DNA of 48,463 bases, taken from Clostridium sp. GTDB taxonomy: Bacteria > Bacteroidota > Bacteroidia > Bacteroidales > Bacteroidaceae. Under the pieces are notes generated by a model. That model did no database searches. It had not been told where the DNA came from and saw nothing but the letters and a program-made list of their open reading frames with translations. Numbering within the stretch: position 1 is the first letter of the stretch; every line of letters begins with the position of its first letter. The position numbers were made by a program, and so were the translations under genes. The DNA is taken from assembly GCA_023663705.1 (NCBI GenBank), contig JAMPGY010000019.1:1-48463 (forward strand), written 5' to 3'. This document shows positions 16,987 to 26,472 of the stretch, one piece after another.

Positions 16987-17649
16987 ATGAGAAAAAAAGA
17001 ACTGTATACCCACGTGCTGGACTACTTCCGAACGGCCATGCCTGTGGCCGAGACGGAACTGCACTACGAAAATCCGTTCCAGCTGCTGGTGGCCGTCATC
17101 CTGTCCGCCCAATGCACAGACAAGCGAGTGAACCAGATCACTCCGGCGCTGTTTGAGGCATTCCCCACCCCAGAGACAATGGCAGAAGCCACACCCGACG
17201 CCCTGCTGGAGTACATCCGCAGCGTCAGCTATCCCAACAACAAAGCCCGCCATCTGGCCGGCATGGCACGCATGCTGATGAGCGATTTCGGAGGACAGGT
17301 CCCGTCGACGCTGGAAGAACTGATACGCCTGCCGGGCGTGGGACGCAAGACAGCCAACGTCATCCGGTCGGTCGTGTACGACAAGGCTGCCATGGCGGTG
17401 GACACGCATGTGTTCCGCGTGAGCCACCGTATCGGATTGGTGAGCGACCGCTGCACCACTCCGCTCAGTGTGGAGAAGGAACTGATGCGCAACATTCCGC
17501 AGGAACTGATACCTATTGCTCACCACTGGCTCATCCTGCATGGCCGCTACACATGCACGGCCCGCAGTCCCAAGTGCAGCGGTTGCGGACTTCAGCCTTG
17601 GTGCCGGACAGGCCGGACAAACATGCTTCCCCTGCCCGACAACGCATGA
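16987..17649 (+). CDS. nth: Endonuclease III
   Basis: The 220-aa protein is a complete Nth: an N-terminal helical domain with VILSAQCTDKRVN, the helix-hairpin-helix LPGVGRKTANVI with catalytic Lys121, Asp139 in MAVDTHVFRVSHRIG, and the four-cysteine iron-sulfur loop CTARSPKCSGCGLQPWC near the C-terminus. It is a DNA glycosylase/AP lyase that removes oxidised pyrimidines in base excision repair. Length is as expected. It precedes pgk on the same strand, but pgk has its own promoter in the 175-bp gap. Confidence 0.95.
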   Translation: MRKKELYTHVLDYFRTAMPVAETELHYENPFQLLVAVILSAQCTDKRVNQITPALFEAFPTPETMAEATPDALLEYIRSVSYPNNKARHLAGMARMLMSDFGGQVPSTLEELIRLPGVGRKTANVIRSVVYDKAAMAVDTHVFRVSHRIGLVSDRCTTPLSVEKELMRNIPQELIPIAHHWLILHGRYTCTARSPKCSGCGLQPWCRTGRTNMLPLPDNA

Positions 17650-17729
17650 AAGCGATGCACAACGGGGCGAATGCAAACTTCCCGCAGAGAGCCATTGCAA
17701 AATGCGGAATGAATTAAGCGGGCAAAGTG

Positions 17730-17760
17730 TTGCCTTTATTGTGCAAAAATTGTAACTTTG
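17730..17760 (+). promoter_or_regulatory. Promoter of pgk
   Basis: The -7 element TAACTTTG is at 17753-17760, followed by C. A TTG at 17730-17732 lies 20 bp upstream and serves as the -33 element. The leader before the pgk ATG is about 55-60 nt. Confidence 0.65.
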
Positions 17761-17824
17761 CAGCGATACGGGCACACTGCCCGCAATCAGAAAAAAGAGT
17801 GTTACAACCTTTAACAGAAAGAAT

Positions 17825-19075
17825 ATGACTATTGACAATTACAAGTTTGCCGGCAAGAAGGCAATCGTACGCGTTGACTTCAACGTACCCTTGGACGAGA
17901 ACGGAAAGATCACGGACGACACCCGTATCTGTGGTGCCCTTCCCACTTTGAAGAAGATTCTGGCCGATGGCGGAGCGCTCATCATCATGTCCCACATGGG
18001 CAAGCCCAAAGGCAAGGTGAACGCCAAGTACTCACTGAGCCAAATTGTGGATGCCGTATCGGAAAAGTTAGGTGTGGAGGTTAAGTTCGCCCCCGACTGC
18101 GCGAAAGCAGCCGAGGCTGCCGCTGCTCTGAAGGCCGGCGAGGTATTGCTGCTGGAAAACCTGCGCTTCTATGGCGAAGAAGAAGGCAAGCCCGTGGGCA
18201 TCGACAAGGAAGATCCCGCCTACGACGAAGCCAAGAAAGCCATGAAGGCTTCGCAGAAGGAATTTGCCAAGACACTGGCTTCCTATGCCGACTGCTACGT
18301 GAACGACGCCTTCGGCACAGCTCACCGCAAGCACGCTTCCACTGCTGTCATCGCCGACTACTTCGATGCCGACAACAAGATGCTCGGCTATCTGATGGAG
18401 AAGGAAGTGCAGGCTGTAGACAACGTGCTGAGCAACATCAAGCGTCCCTTCACGGCCATCATGGGCGGATCCAAGGTATCCACCAAAATCGGCATCATCG
18501 AAAATCTGATGGATAAGGTGGACAATCTGATCCTGTGTGGCGGTATGACCTATACCTTTGCCAAGGCGCAGGGCGGCACCGTGGGCAAGTCCATCTGCGA
18601 AGAAGACAAGCTCGACCTGGCGCTGGACATCATCGCCAAGGCTAAGGCCAAGGGTGTGAACCTCGTATTGGGCAAGGACTGCGTGGCTGCCGATGATTTC
18701 TCCAACGACGCCAACACTCAGGTGGTGCCCGCCGGAAACATTCCCGAAGGATGGGAAGGCTTAGATGCAGGACCCGAGACACGCGAACTGTTTGCCAACG
18801 CCATCAAGGGTGCCAAGACCATCCTGTGGAACGGTCCTGCCGGCGTGTTTGAGTTCGACAACTTCACGGGTGGTTCAAAAGCCATTGCCGATGCCATCGC
18901 CGAAGCTACGGCGGAGGGTGCATTCTCGCTCATCGGCGGCGGCGACTCCGTGGCCTGCATCAACAAGTTCGGCATGGCCGACAAGGTTTCCTACATCTCC
19001 ACCGGCGGCGGTGCCCTGTTGGAAGCCATCGAAGGCAAGGTGTTGCCCGGCATCGCAGCCATCAAGGGTGAATGA
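17825..19075 (+). CDS. pgk: Phosphoglycerate kinase
   Basis: The 416-aa glycolytic enzyme catalyses 1,3-bisphosphoglycerate + ADP to 3-phosphoglycerate + ATP in the cytoplasm. Family motifs are all present: [17 protein letters not shown] at the start, [69 protein letters not shown] and the closing [12 protein letters not shown] and [13 protein letters not shown]. Length is normal. Codon use appears strongly biased, as in highly expressed genes. It has its own promoter and a good terminator, so it is monocistronic. Confidence 0.97.
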   Translation: MTIDNYKFAGKKAIVRVDFNVPLDENGKITDDTRICGALPTLKKILADGGALIIMSHMGKPKGKVNAKYSLSQIVDAVSEKLGVEVKFAPDCAKAAEAAAALKAGEVLLLENLRFYGEEEGKPVGIDKEDPAYDEAKKAMKASQKEFAKTLASYADCYVNDAFGTAHRKHASTAVIADYFDADNKMLGYLMEKEVQAVDNVLSNIKRPFTAIMGGSKVSTKIGIIENLMDKVDNLILCGGMTYTFAKAQGGTVGKSICEEDKLDLALDIIAKAKAKGVNLVLGKDCVAADDFSNDANTQVVPAGNIPEGWEGLDAGPETRELFANAIKGAKTILWNGPAGVFEFDNFTGGSKAIADAIAEATAEGAFSLIGGGDSVACINKFGMADKVSYISTGGGALLEAIEGKVLPGIAAIKGE

Positions 19076-19116
19076 TTCCTGCCGGATAACAATCCTAATA
19101 TATAGCTGACAAAAAG

Positions 19117-19167
19117 ATAAGGGCAACTTCCGTTTCACCGGCGGGTTGCCCTTATTCCTTTCTTTGA
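19117..19167 (+). terminator. Rho-independent terminator of pgk
   Basis: A perfect 11-bp stem pairs 19117-19127 (ataagggcaac) with 19145-19155 (gttgcccttat), with a 17-nt loop, followed by a pyrimidine-rich tail (tcctttcttt). Confidence 0.85.
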
Positions 19168-19191
19168 TCAATCCGAGCACATCCGTCATAT

Positions 19192-20160
19192 ATGAAAAAA
19201 ATGATTTTGCTGTTTCTGGCCGTCCTGACGGCCGGTTGCCTGTCGGAACAGGAGAAAATGGAACAGGCACGCCTGAAACGAGAGGCCGAAGACTCGGCAG
19301 CCCTGAAGGTGGCGCTCATGCCCACACTGGACTGTCTGCCCTTCTTTTACGCACAGGAACATGGAATCTATCGAAGTCTGAACCTACCCGCCCGCCTTGT
19401 CACCTACAATGCACAAATGGACTGTGACACAGCACTGCTGCGCGGACACGTGGAACTGTCTTATACCGATCTGGTCAAAGCCGCAGCCCTGCAGGGCGCA
19501 GGAGCAGATCTGTATGTGATCGCACAGACCGATGGCAGCGAACAGCTGATGGCAAACAAGAACAGACCTGTCAAAAACGTGAAACAACTGAAGGACCGCA
19601 TGGTGGGACTCTCGCGCAACGGGCTGGGGGATTTCCTCACCGACCGCTTTTCCGACAGTCTGCAACTCACGGGAATGGATGTGTTCAAACCGCAAGTGAA
19701 CGATGTCGTCCTGCGCGCTGACATGCTGTGCAACAATATGCTGGATGCCGCCTTCCTGCCCGAACCGCATGCCACCCGTGCCCGTCTGGCCGGTCACCGC
19801 GAAATATACGGCAGCCGGCAAACACGCATGAATCTCACCGCCATCATGGCCACGGGACAGGCCGCAACAGACACCAGCCGGCACGCGCAAATACGCCTGC
19901 TTCTGGAGGGGTATGACCAAGCCGTGGCGCAAATGAACGCGCTCACCGGCACCGACAGTCTGCGCACACTGCTCTCCACAGTGTGCCATCTGTCCGAAGC
20001 GGTGATCGACAATCTCCCTCCCCTGCGCTTCCGCCCACTCGAGGCGCCCACCGGACACCGCACGGACACAGTGGTGAAATGGGTGAAGCGCCGTCGTCTC
20101 GTGCCGGAATCCTATCGGGGAGACACCCTCATTATAACCTCTTTCTTCCAAAAGCATTGA
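19192..20160 (+). CDS. ABC-type periplasmic substrate-binding lipoprotein (NitT/TauT/NMT1-like)
   Basis: The 322-aa protein has a lipoprotein signal peptide ending LTAGC. The mature part starts KVALMPTLDCLPFFYAQEHGIY, the typical first strand and helix of NMT1/THI5- or SsuA-like binding proteins, and continues with VELSYTDLVKAAALQG and a QLKDRMVGLSRNG segment. The expected function is capture of a small ligand for an ABC importer, but no permease or ATPase gene adjoins it. It is followed after 6 bp by a TPR gene, so the pair is probably co-transcribed. The ligand is unknown. Confidence 0.75.
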   Translation: MKKMILLFLAVLTAGCLSEQEKMEQARLKREAEDSAALKVALMPTLDCLPFFYAQEHGIYRSLNLPARLVTYNAQMDCDTALLRGHVELSYTDLVKAAALQGAGADLYVIAQTDGSEQLMANKNRPVKNVKQLKDRMVGLSRNGLGDFLTDRFSDSLQLTGMDVFKPQVNDVVLRADMLCNNMLDAAFLPEPHATRARLAGHREIYGSRQTRMNLTAIMATGQAATDTSRHAQIRLLLEGYDQAVAQMNALTGTDSLRTLLSTVCHLSEAVIDNLPPLRFRPLEAPTGHRTDTVVKWVKRRRLVPESYRGDTLIITSFFQKH

Positions 20161-20166
20161 CACCCC

Positions 20167-22389
20167 ATGAATGCAGACAATTACAAAGTGATATATGACG
20201 ACGCTCTCGAAGCGCTGGCACAGGGACGGTTGACCGACGCACTGGCCTGCATAGAGAGCATGCTCTATCTGGACACCCGCACGCCCGACCTCACGGAACT
20301 CAACAGCCTGAGTGCCGACTACAAGATGATGCTCGACTTCATGAGCGGAGGCGGGCAGGATCCGCAACGCAAGCAGGTGTTGCATCGCCTTGTCCGCCGC
20401 ATCACCACCCTGCTTGACCAGGTGTACAGGCAGGCCGAAATCAAGTATAGCAGTGAACTGCATGCCTCGACGCTCCGCCGGCTGGCCGATGATACTTTTC
20501 TGGATCACCCCACCGCCCTGCTCCAACGACAAGAAACCCTATTGTCCGACACGGTAGAATCGCTCAGGCACAACGGAGAAGCCACCGAGGATAACGAGTG
20601 GAAACAGTTGCACAAAACGTATGAGACGGAGGGCGAACGGCTGTTCAACCTGCTGTTCACCTGCTCCTACCGAACCGATGATGAAACGAATGAATTGACA
20701 AGGCTTGTAGAATGCCAGCCCGTCCACATTGCCGCGTTGATGGTGTCGGCCATGTTTCTCAATGTGTGGCGCCGGCCGGATGCAAATCTATTTGCTGTGA
20801 TTGCAGGACTCTGCGAGAGCACGTCGGCACCTTTGCGATGCCGCGCCCTCAGTGCCTTTGTGTGGTGTGTCATGAAATATCCCAGACTCACGGACGGAAA
20901 TGATAAGTTGCAAGACATTATACAACACCTGAAGCAGAATCCCGACATCAGGAAAGAACTCATACTGATACAAAAACAATGGTATATCAGTCTGGAAACA
21001 ACACGCGCCGACCGCAAGATGAAGGAGGACATACTGCCCACCCTGACCAAAAACGACCGATATTACCGCCACAGTATGGGCTTTGAAGATCTCGATCCGG
21101 AAGTCTTCAAGAACAGCGAAAAGATTGCCGAACCCGATGCCAAAGAGAAAGAGAAAGTGAAGCGTCACATGGAGGAATTCCTGCAGATGAGTGCCGAAGG
21201 CATAGACATCAACGCCTCCACCTTCACACCGCTCAAGGGCATCCCTTTTTTCCAGAAAACCGCCAACTGGTTCTGGCCTTTCGATGAACTGCGCACGGAG
21301 GTGTCCACACTGTTCCCTGGCACAAACCAAACCGCAATGAGACACCTGAATCTCTTGCTAAATAAATCGGGATATTGCGATTCCGACTGTTATTCGCTCA
21401 TCCACATGTTGAACCAAATGCCGGAACACCAGCGCACGATGTTGGTTTCACAACTTGCAGACAAACTCACCGGCTCCCAAACGGACTTCATACAACAGAC
21501 CGAAAAGCCGGAATACGTAGAGCCGGCAAAACTGTATAAGTACTATTTTGAAAACATGTACCGATTCATGAAGTGCCATCCCCACCGCAAGGAATTTGAA
21601 GATCTGTTTGAGTACGACCCGTTCTTCATCAACAACAATGTGCTGAGGGACATCGTGTATGGCGTCGACTACCTGCGCGAGATCGCGCAGTTCCTGACCA
21701 CATACGAATATTATCCGGATGCGGAATGGTGTTGGGTGGAACTTAGAAAATACGAGACCAACGCCGGCATTCTGTGCAAGCACGGCTATTGTCAACTGCA
21801 GAACAATTGCACGGAGGAAGCCTTGGAAACATTCCGGTTGGCCGAAGTGCTGGAACCGGACAACAAGTGGCTGAACAGCCGAATACGCCAATGCTATGCC
21901 CGGCTTAACCTTTACGACAAGGAACTGGAATACCTATTAAAAGCGGAAGCACAAAATCCGGAGGACGCCGATATTATGCAGGAGACGGGGCTCTGCCTCA
22001 TGCGTATGGAACGCTTTGAAGAAGCCATCACCCGGTTCTACAAAATGGAATTTATGGAGATTAAGGTGTGGGCTGCCTCGCGTGCCATCGCCTGGTGTCT
22101 GCTCCAACAGGGCAAGTTCGACAAGGCTGATAAATACTACACACGCATCATCGAACACGGCAAAGCCAAATGGGAAGATTACCTGAACGCCGGTCACTCA
22201 ACTTGGCTGAGAGGCGACGTAAAGCGCGCCATCGGACTCTATAGAGAATATATGGATCTGTATGCCCAAAAGAATCCGGGTAGTTCCGCCATCACGCCTT
22301 TTGAAAAAGACTATACAGTTCTCCAAGAACTGGGCATGGATGCCGATGACCTGACCCTGATGAGGGAATGCCTGATGTTTAATTCATAA
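20167..22389 (+). CDS. Large tetratricopeptide-repeat protein
   Basis: The 740-aa protein has no signal peptide. The N-terminal two thirds are helical, with no motif I recognise. TPR-like helical pairs are clear at about 535-700, for example AGILCKHGYCQLQNNCTEEA, DADIMQETGLCLMRMERFEEA and YLNAGHSTWLRGDVKRA (each under 21 residues), with the small-residue and aromatic pattern of TPRs. It is probably a cytoplasmic scaffold or interaction protein. It starts 6 bp after the binding lipoprotein gene, and its stop is 7 bp from the convergent PLD gene. Confidence 0.7.
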   Translation: MNADNYKVIYDDALEALAQGRLTDALACIESMLYLDTRTPDLTELNSLSADYKMMLDFMSGGGQDPQRKQVLHRLVRRITTLLDQVYRQAEIKYSSELHASTLRRLADDTFLDHPTALLQRQETLLSDTVESLRHNGEATEDNEWKQLHKTYETEGERLFNLLFTCSYRTDDETNELTRLVECQPVHIAALMVSAMFLNVWRRPDANLFAVIAGLCESTSAPLRCRALSAFVWCVMKYPRLTDGNDKLQDIIQHLKQNPDIRKELILIQKQWYISLETTRADRKMKEDILPTLTKNDRYYRHSMGFEDLDPEVFKNSEKIAEPDAKEKEKVKRHMEEFLQMSAEGIDINASTFTPLKGIPFFQKTANWFWPFDELRTEVSTLFPGTNQTAMRHLNLLLNKSGYCDSDCYSLIHMLNQMPEHQRTMLVSQLADKLTGSQTDFIQQTEKPEYVEPAKLYKYYFENMYRFMKCHPHRKEFEDLFEYDPFFINNNVLRDIVYGVDYLREIAQFLTTYEYYPDAEWCWVELRKYETNAGILCKHGYCQLQNNCTEEALETFRLAEVLEPDNKWLNSRIRQCYARLNLYDKELEYLLKAEAQNPEDADIMQETGLCLMRMERFEEAITRFYKMEFMEIKVWAASRAIAWCLLQQGKFDKADKYYTRIIEHGKAKWEDYLNAGHSTWLRGDVKRAIGLYREYMDLYAQKNPGSSAITPFEKDYTVLQELGMDADDLTLMRECLMFNS

Positions 22390-22396
22390 TGTAGAA

Positions 22397-23686
22397 TTAA
22401 ATAAACGGCCCCAGAAAATGATACAGCCAGCCCAGGAACCGGCGCTTCACACTGCGGCGCCGGGGCCAGTTGTCACGGGTGAGACGGGTGCAATGTTGCT
22501 TGTCCTGCTCAAACAGTTGCTGTAGCTGTGCGGTGGTTCCGGCATCCATCACAAAGGCATTCACCTCATAATCATAACTCATGCTGCGGCTGTTGAGGTT
22601 GGCCGATCCGACGGTACAAAAAGAGTCATCCACCATCATGATTTTAGTGTGATGAAATCCCGTCTCGTAGAAATAGATCTCCGCCCCGCGCTTCATCAGC
22701 TTGTTCATCTCATAGGCCACCACATCCGGTGTGATGGGGATATCCGACTTGGTGGACACCATTATCTCCACCCTAACCCCGCGCCTGAGCGCACGATGGA
22801 TGGCCTTGCGCACACTCTTCACCAAAGTCAGATAAGGGTTCACGATCTGGATGTGACAGGTGGCATTGTCGATGGCGGCCACATAAGCCTGGCGCATCAG
22901 CTTGGGTTGTGTGAGCGGTATGCGATCCACCACCCCCACCAACTTGCGTCCGGCCGTAGAACAAGTATCCGGTTTCAACCCCTCGAAGAGCACAGAGGCA
23001 TCGCGACACCCCGGATAATATTCCGGACCATTCAGCCACTCTCCTGTGTTGAGCGCCCACATCTGACGGAATATCCGTTCGTATTCCGTCACAGCATCAC
23101 CCTCGATACGCATATGCATGTCGCGCCACGGACCGAACTCAGGCTTTCCGTGTATGTAATAATCGGCCACATTCATGCCACCCGTATACACCAGTTCACC
23201 GTCCACCACCACAATCTTACGGTGATCGCGATGATAGGCATGATTGATCCAGGGGAACACCACGGGATCAAAAGCATAGATCTCCACACCCGCCTTACGG
23301 AGCGAGTCCATGTGGAGCTGCTTGAGCGGACGGTCGTTGCTACTGTTACCGTAGCCGTCGAACAAGGCACGCACCTTCACGCCCTGACGGGCTTTCGCCG
23401 CCAACAGACGAAACAGTTCGGCACCCACCGAATCGTTGCGGAAGTTGAAATACTCCAGATGAACAAACCGACGAGCCTGACGGATGGCACGGAACATATC
23501 GTCAAATTTCTCCGCACCGCTCGTGAGCAGCACCAGCCGGTTGTTGGCGGAGAAACGGACACCCAGCCGCTGCAAATCTCTCACCGTGGCCGAATCGCTC
23601 CGCTCTGCCGATGAACCGGCCGACACGGAAACTGCAGGAAAGAGCAAAAACAAAGTGAAACAGAACCAACAAATCACCGCTTTCAT
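22397..23686 (-). CDS. Phospholipase D family protein (cardiolipin synthase-like)
   Basis: The 429-aa protein has an N-terminal hydrophobic segment (about 1-22) that may act as signal peptide or anchor. Two HKD motifs are present: HRDHRKIVVVD (His155, Lys157, Asp162), followed by GGMNVADYY, and FHHTKIMMVDD followed by GSANLNSRSM near residue 355. This pair is the active site of PLD-type enzymes; bacterial cardiolipin synthases join two phosphatidylglycerols at the membrane. The usual two N-terminal helices of ClsA seem reduced to one, so a different phosphatidyl transfer or hydrolysis is possible. It follows kdsD by 33 bp on the same strand. Confidence 0.8.
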   Translation of the reverse strand: MKAVICWFCFTLFLLFPAVSVSAGSSAERSDSATVRDLQRLGVRFSANNRLVLLTSGAEKFDDMFRAIRQARRFVHLEYFNFRNDSVGAELFRLLAAKARQGVKVRALFDGYGNSSNDRPLKQLHMDSLRKAGVEIYAFDPVVFPWINHAYHRDHRKIVVVDGELVYTGGMNVADYYIHGKPEFGPWRDMHMRIEGDAVTEYERIFRQMWALNTGEWLNGPEYYPGCRDASVLFEGLKPDTCSTAGRKLVGVVDRIPLTQPKLMRQAYVAAIDNATCHIQIVNPYLTLVKSVRKAIHRALRRGVRVEIMVSTKSDIPITPDVVAYEMNKLMKRGAEIYFYETGFHHTKIMMVDDSFCTVGSANLNSRSMSYDYEVNAFVMDAGTTAQLQQLFEQDKQHCTRLTRDNWPRRRSVKRRFLGWLYHFLGPFI

Positions 23687-23719
23687 GTCACGTCCCCTAC
23701 ATATAATAAGTTTACTCTC

Positions 23720-24670
23720 CTACAGCATGCAGCTGAAGTGATCCACCACACCCAGCAACCGACCGGACTCGTCAGCTACAAGCACCGTGTGGATCTTGTT
23801 GCGGTGCATGATGCCTTGTATCTGTTCAATCTTGGTGGTGGGCGACACGCACTTGGGCGACCGCGTCATCACCTGCCCCACGGGTACGTTGAAGAACTTG
23901 TCCTGCAGGCTCTCCATGGCGCGACGCACGTCGCCGTCGGTGATCAGTCCGGCTATGCGACCGTCCTCCACAGCCACACACAGTCCCAGCTTGCCCTTAC
24001 TCACATGGATAATGGCCTCGCCCAGTTTCATATCGGGCGAGATGACAGGCAGATCGTTGCTGCGCATCACATCACGAGCCGTAGTGAGGAGGCGCTTGCC
24101 CAGAGAGCCTCCGGGATGGAACTGTGCGAAATCGGTGGCACGGAAATTGCGCACCTCCATCAGCGCACAGGCCAGCGCATCGCCCATGGCCAATGTGGCC
24201 GTTGTGGACGAGGTGGGCGCCAGATTGAGCGGACAGGCCTCGTGCTCCACCCGCACATTGAGGTGGTAGGTGGCATATTTGCCCAACAGCGAGTCGGGGT
24301 GCCCCGATATGCCGATCAAAGGTATATGATGCTCGAGCAGGTAGGGCACGAAACGTAGCAGTTCGTCCGTCTGTCCGGAATTGGAGATAGCCACCACTAC
24401 ATCGTCGGACGTAATGACTCCCAGATCACCGTGAAACACGTCAAGGGGATTGATGAAGAAGGCCGGCGTGCCGGTGCTCGACAGCGTGGCCGCCATCTTG
24501 GCACCGATGTGCCCGCTCTTGCCCACACCGGTGATAATCACCTTGCCCCGGCAGCGGTGGATCAGTTCCACCGTGTTGTCGAAATTTTCATCCAACAAAG
24601 GAATCAGATTCAATACGGCCTGCGCCTCATCCCGAAAACACTTCTCGGCCACTTCTCTCACCACAGTCAT
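23720..24670 (-). CDS. kdsD: Arabinose-5-phosphate isomerase (KpsF/GutQ family)
   Basis: The 316-aa protein consists of an N-terminal SIS domain (about 35-165) and two CBS domains (about 205-316). SIS motifs include VIITGVGKSGHIGAKMAATL, AISNSGQTDELLR and LAPTSSTTATLAMGDALA. It interconverts ribulose 5-phosphate and arabinose 5-phosphate, the first step of KDO synthesis for lipopolysaccharide. Its start overlaps the stop of kdsA (ATGA), which strongly supports the pathway assignment, since KdsA uses its product. Confidence 0.93.
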   Translation of the reverse strand: MTVVREVAEKCFRDEAQAVLNLIPLLDENFDNTVELIHRCRGKVIITGVGKSGHIGAKMAATLSSTGTPAFFINPLDVFHGDLGVITSDDVVVAISNSGQTDELLRFVPYLLEHHIPLIGISGHPDSLLGKYATYHLNVRVEHEACPLNLAPTSSTTATLAMGDALACALMEVRNFRATDFAQFHPGGSLGKRLLTTARDVMRSNDLPVISPDMKLGEAIIHVSKGKLGLCVAVEDGRIAGLITDGDVRRAMESLQDKFFNVPVGQVMTRSPKCVSPTTKIEQIQGIMHRNKIHTVLVADESGRLLGVVDHFSCML

Positions 24671-25419
24671 AACAACGAAGCGATTACGTTTTCCAAATCT
24701 TTTAAATACAACATGTTCGGTCCGTCGCTGAGTGCTTTGTCCGGATCCGGATGCACCTCAAAGAAATAGCCTGTAGCACCGAATGCCTTGGCAGCCAACG
24801 CCATGGCCGGAACAAAAGTGCGGTCTCCTCCGGTCTTGCCCCCCGCAGCCCCGGGACGCTGCACGGAGTGGGTGCAATCCATGATCACACGGGGCGTGAA
24901 CTGCTTCATGTCCGTGATGTTGCGGAAGTCCACAGCCAGATTGTTGTAGCCGTACACATTGCCCCGCTCTGTGAGCCACACGTCCGTTCCACCGGCCTCA
25001 CGCACCTTCTCCACGGGATACTGCATATCCGCTCCGGAGAGAAACTGTGCCTTCTTGATGTTTACCACTTTTCCCGTCCTTGCAGCCGCCACCAATAGGT
25101 CGGTCTGCCGGCAAAGAAAAGCGGGAATCTGCAACACATCCACCACCTCGCCGGCCGGAGCGGCCTGCATACTCTCGTGAATGTCTGTCAGCAACTTCAG
25201 TCCGTGCTTCTCGCGCACATCAGCCAACATCGCCAACCCACGCTCCAGTCCTGGACCGCGATAGGAATGAATGGAAGTACGGTTGGCCTTGTCAAACGAA
25301 GATTTAAAGATGATCTCCACATCATATTTGCTCTTCAGGCGTACCAGTTCCCGGGCCACCTCATCAAGCACATCGGCCGATTCAATCACGCAGGGACCGG
25401 CAATAAATATAGGTTTCAT
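24667..25419 (-). CDS. kdsA: 3-deoxy-8-phosphooctulonate (KDO-8-P) synthase
   Basis: The 250-aa protein starts at ATG 25419 (MKPIFIAGPCVIES); the frame extends upstream, but those residues do not resemble the family. Motifs: FKSSFDKANRTSIHSYRGPG, LLTDIHES, VDVLQIPAFLCRQTDLL, NIKKAQFLS and FFEVHPDPDKALSDGPNML. It condenses phosphoenolpyruvate with arabinose 5-phosphate in the cytoplasm. The N-terminus is shorter than in the E. coli enzyme, as usual for this branch. It leads the kdsA-kdsD-PLD operon. The segment VMDCTHSVQRPG near residue 190 is the conserved active-site loop. Confidence 0.95.
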   Translation of the reverse strand: MKPIFIAGPCVIESADVLDEVARELVRLKSKYDVEIIFKSSFDKANRTSIHSYRGPGLERGLAMLADVREKHGLKLLTDIHESMQAAPAGEVVDVLQIPAFLCRQTDLLVAAARTGKVVNIKKAQFLSGADMQYPVEKVREAGGTDVWLTERGNVYGYNNLAVDFRNITDMKQFTPRVIMDCTHSVQRPGAAGGKTGGDRTFVPAMALAAKAFGATGYFFEVHPDPDKALSDGPNMLYLKDLENVIASLL

Positions 25420-25453
25420 ATTCGGATTTCTCACTACATTAGTCAAATAGTTG

Positions 25454-25461
25454 CAAAGATA
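25454..25461 (-). promoter_or_regulatory. -7 element of the kdsA operon
   Basis: On the minus strand TATCTTTG, followed by C, matches TAnnTTTGC, 35 bp upstream of the kdsA start. No -33 motif is evident. Confidence 0.5.
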
Positions 25462-25752
25462 ATGTTTTTCGCCATACGGCCGCATGCCGAGGCCTAAAAA
25501 AGCGGAAAAGAGAAAACTATAATTCACTATTTGTAATTTACAATTCATAATGTATAATTAGCTGCCCGGATTTCACATCCTTCCCTCCAAGGATATGAAA
25601 CCAGCAGATAATGAATAGGACTGTAAGGTAAACACCACCCCAATATATGAATTACCAAATACTTGTTCCCCAACGCCGAGTGCTCGTCAGGGCGTAAAAA
25701 CAAACATAGTTTTTTACATACAAAAACCTATCAGGACACCTAAATGAAGTTT

Positions 25753-26040
25753 GTGCGAAAAAAGCTTCAATGGTTCAAACTATTTGAATATGAGAAACAA
25801 AAGGTTCAGTTTTAGTTTCACTTATCCTTCACAAATGGTTCAATCTATCAGATGACGAACAAATAAAAAAGTAATATTCAATTACATAGCAACAAACATA
25901 CCAAAAACTGCCAATGCACGTCAGCCCCGAAGCGCCCATCCCCCCTCAATTATGAATCATGAATTCAGAATCATGAATTAAAAATGAACCTTTTCTCGCT
26001 GATTCACAATAAGTTTGAACCATTGAAACATAATCCGCAC
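25753..26040. repeat. Segment bounded by a 29-bp imperfect inverted repeat
   Basis: The left arm is gtgcg (25753-25757), 8 nt, then ttcaatggttcaaact (25766-25781). The right arm has the same parts inverted at 26012-26027 and 26036-26040 with the same 8-nt spacing. The 16-bp and 5-bp parts are perfect; the spacer differs. The enclosed 230 bp have no gene. This could be a miniature inverted-repeat element or a decayed one; no target duplication was identified. Confidence 0.55.
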
Positions 26041-26113
26041 CAAACCGTATTTCGGGGAGGCTTGCCCTGTTATCGCCACATGCTGCCGGACGCGTACTTA
26101 GGTTTTATACAGT

Positions 26114-26320
26114 ACGTGTACTGAAGCTCCTTATTTACGTATACTGAAGCACCTTATTTACGTATACTGAAGCACCTTCAATACGCATACTGCAGACTGT
26201 CCCGTAGGCCTGTCCAATGTCAAGCCGTAGGTAAGGCTAATGTCGAGCCGTAGGTAAGGCCAATGTCAAGCCGCAGGTAAGGCCAATATTGAACTGTAGG
26301 CCTGTCCAATGACCATTCAG
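26114..26320. repeat. 23-bp-period tandem array with two unit families
   Basis: Nine consecutive 23-bp units run without a break in register. Units 1-4 (26114-26205) follow acgtatactgaagcacctta..., with unit 4 hybrid; units 5-9 (26206-26320) follow aggtaaggccaatgtcaag..., and units 5 and 9 share aggcctgtccaatg. There are no spacers, so it is not a CRISPR array. It lies 150 bp upstream of the MaoC gene. Confidence 0.85.
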
Positions 26321-26425
26321 AAAACAAATTTATAAGTCCATACAAAACTATGCGTTTCTATTTGGATTCTTCAAACAAATTGGCAGGAACTACACAATGG
26401 AGTAGGATTTGTGCCGAAAATGCAC

Positions 26426-26433
26426 TACTTTTG
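26426..26433 (+). promoter_or_regulatory. -7 element of the MaoC gene
   Basis: TACTTTTG matches TAnnTTTG, 39 bp before the ATG at 26473. A clear -33 element at the usual spacing was not seen. Confidence 0.5.
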
Positions 26434-26472
26434 TTGTATGATTGAATTTACAAACCCCTTAAAAGTTATATC

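Larger units (their letters stand above)
25462..26425. other. Gene-free intergenic kilobase
   Basis: I find no convincing coding frame here. The segment holds AT-rich repeats (for example gaatcatgaatt twice at 25954-25965 and 25968-25979), a long-distance inverted repeat (25753-26040) and a nine-unit 23-bp tandem array (26114-26320), which are listed separately. Confidence 0.7.

Noticed and set aside
23720-24670. Sugar isomerase of the GutQ type acting in sorbitol use
   Set aside because: Overlap with kdsA favours the KDO pathway enzyme KdsD.
26114-26320. CRISPR array
   Set aside because: The 23-bp units are adjacent with no unique spacers, and no cas gene is present.
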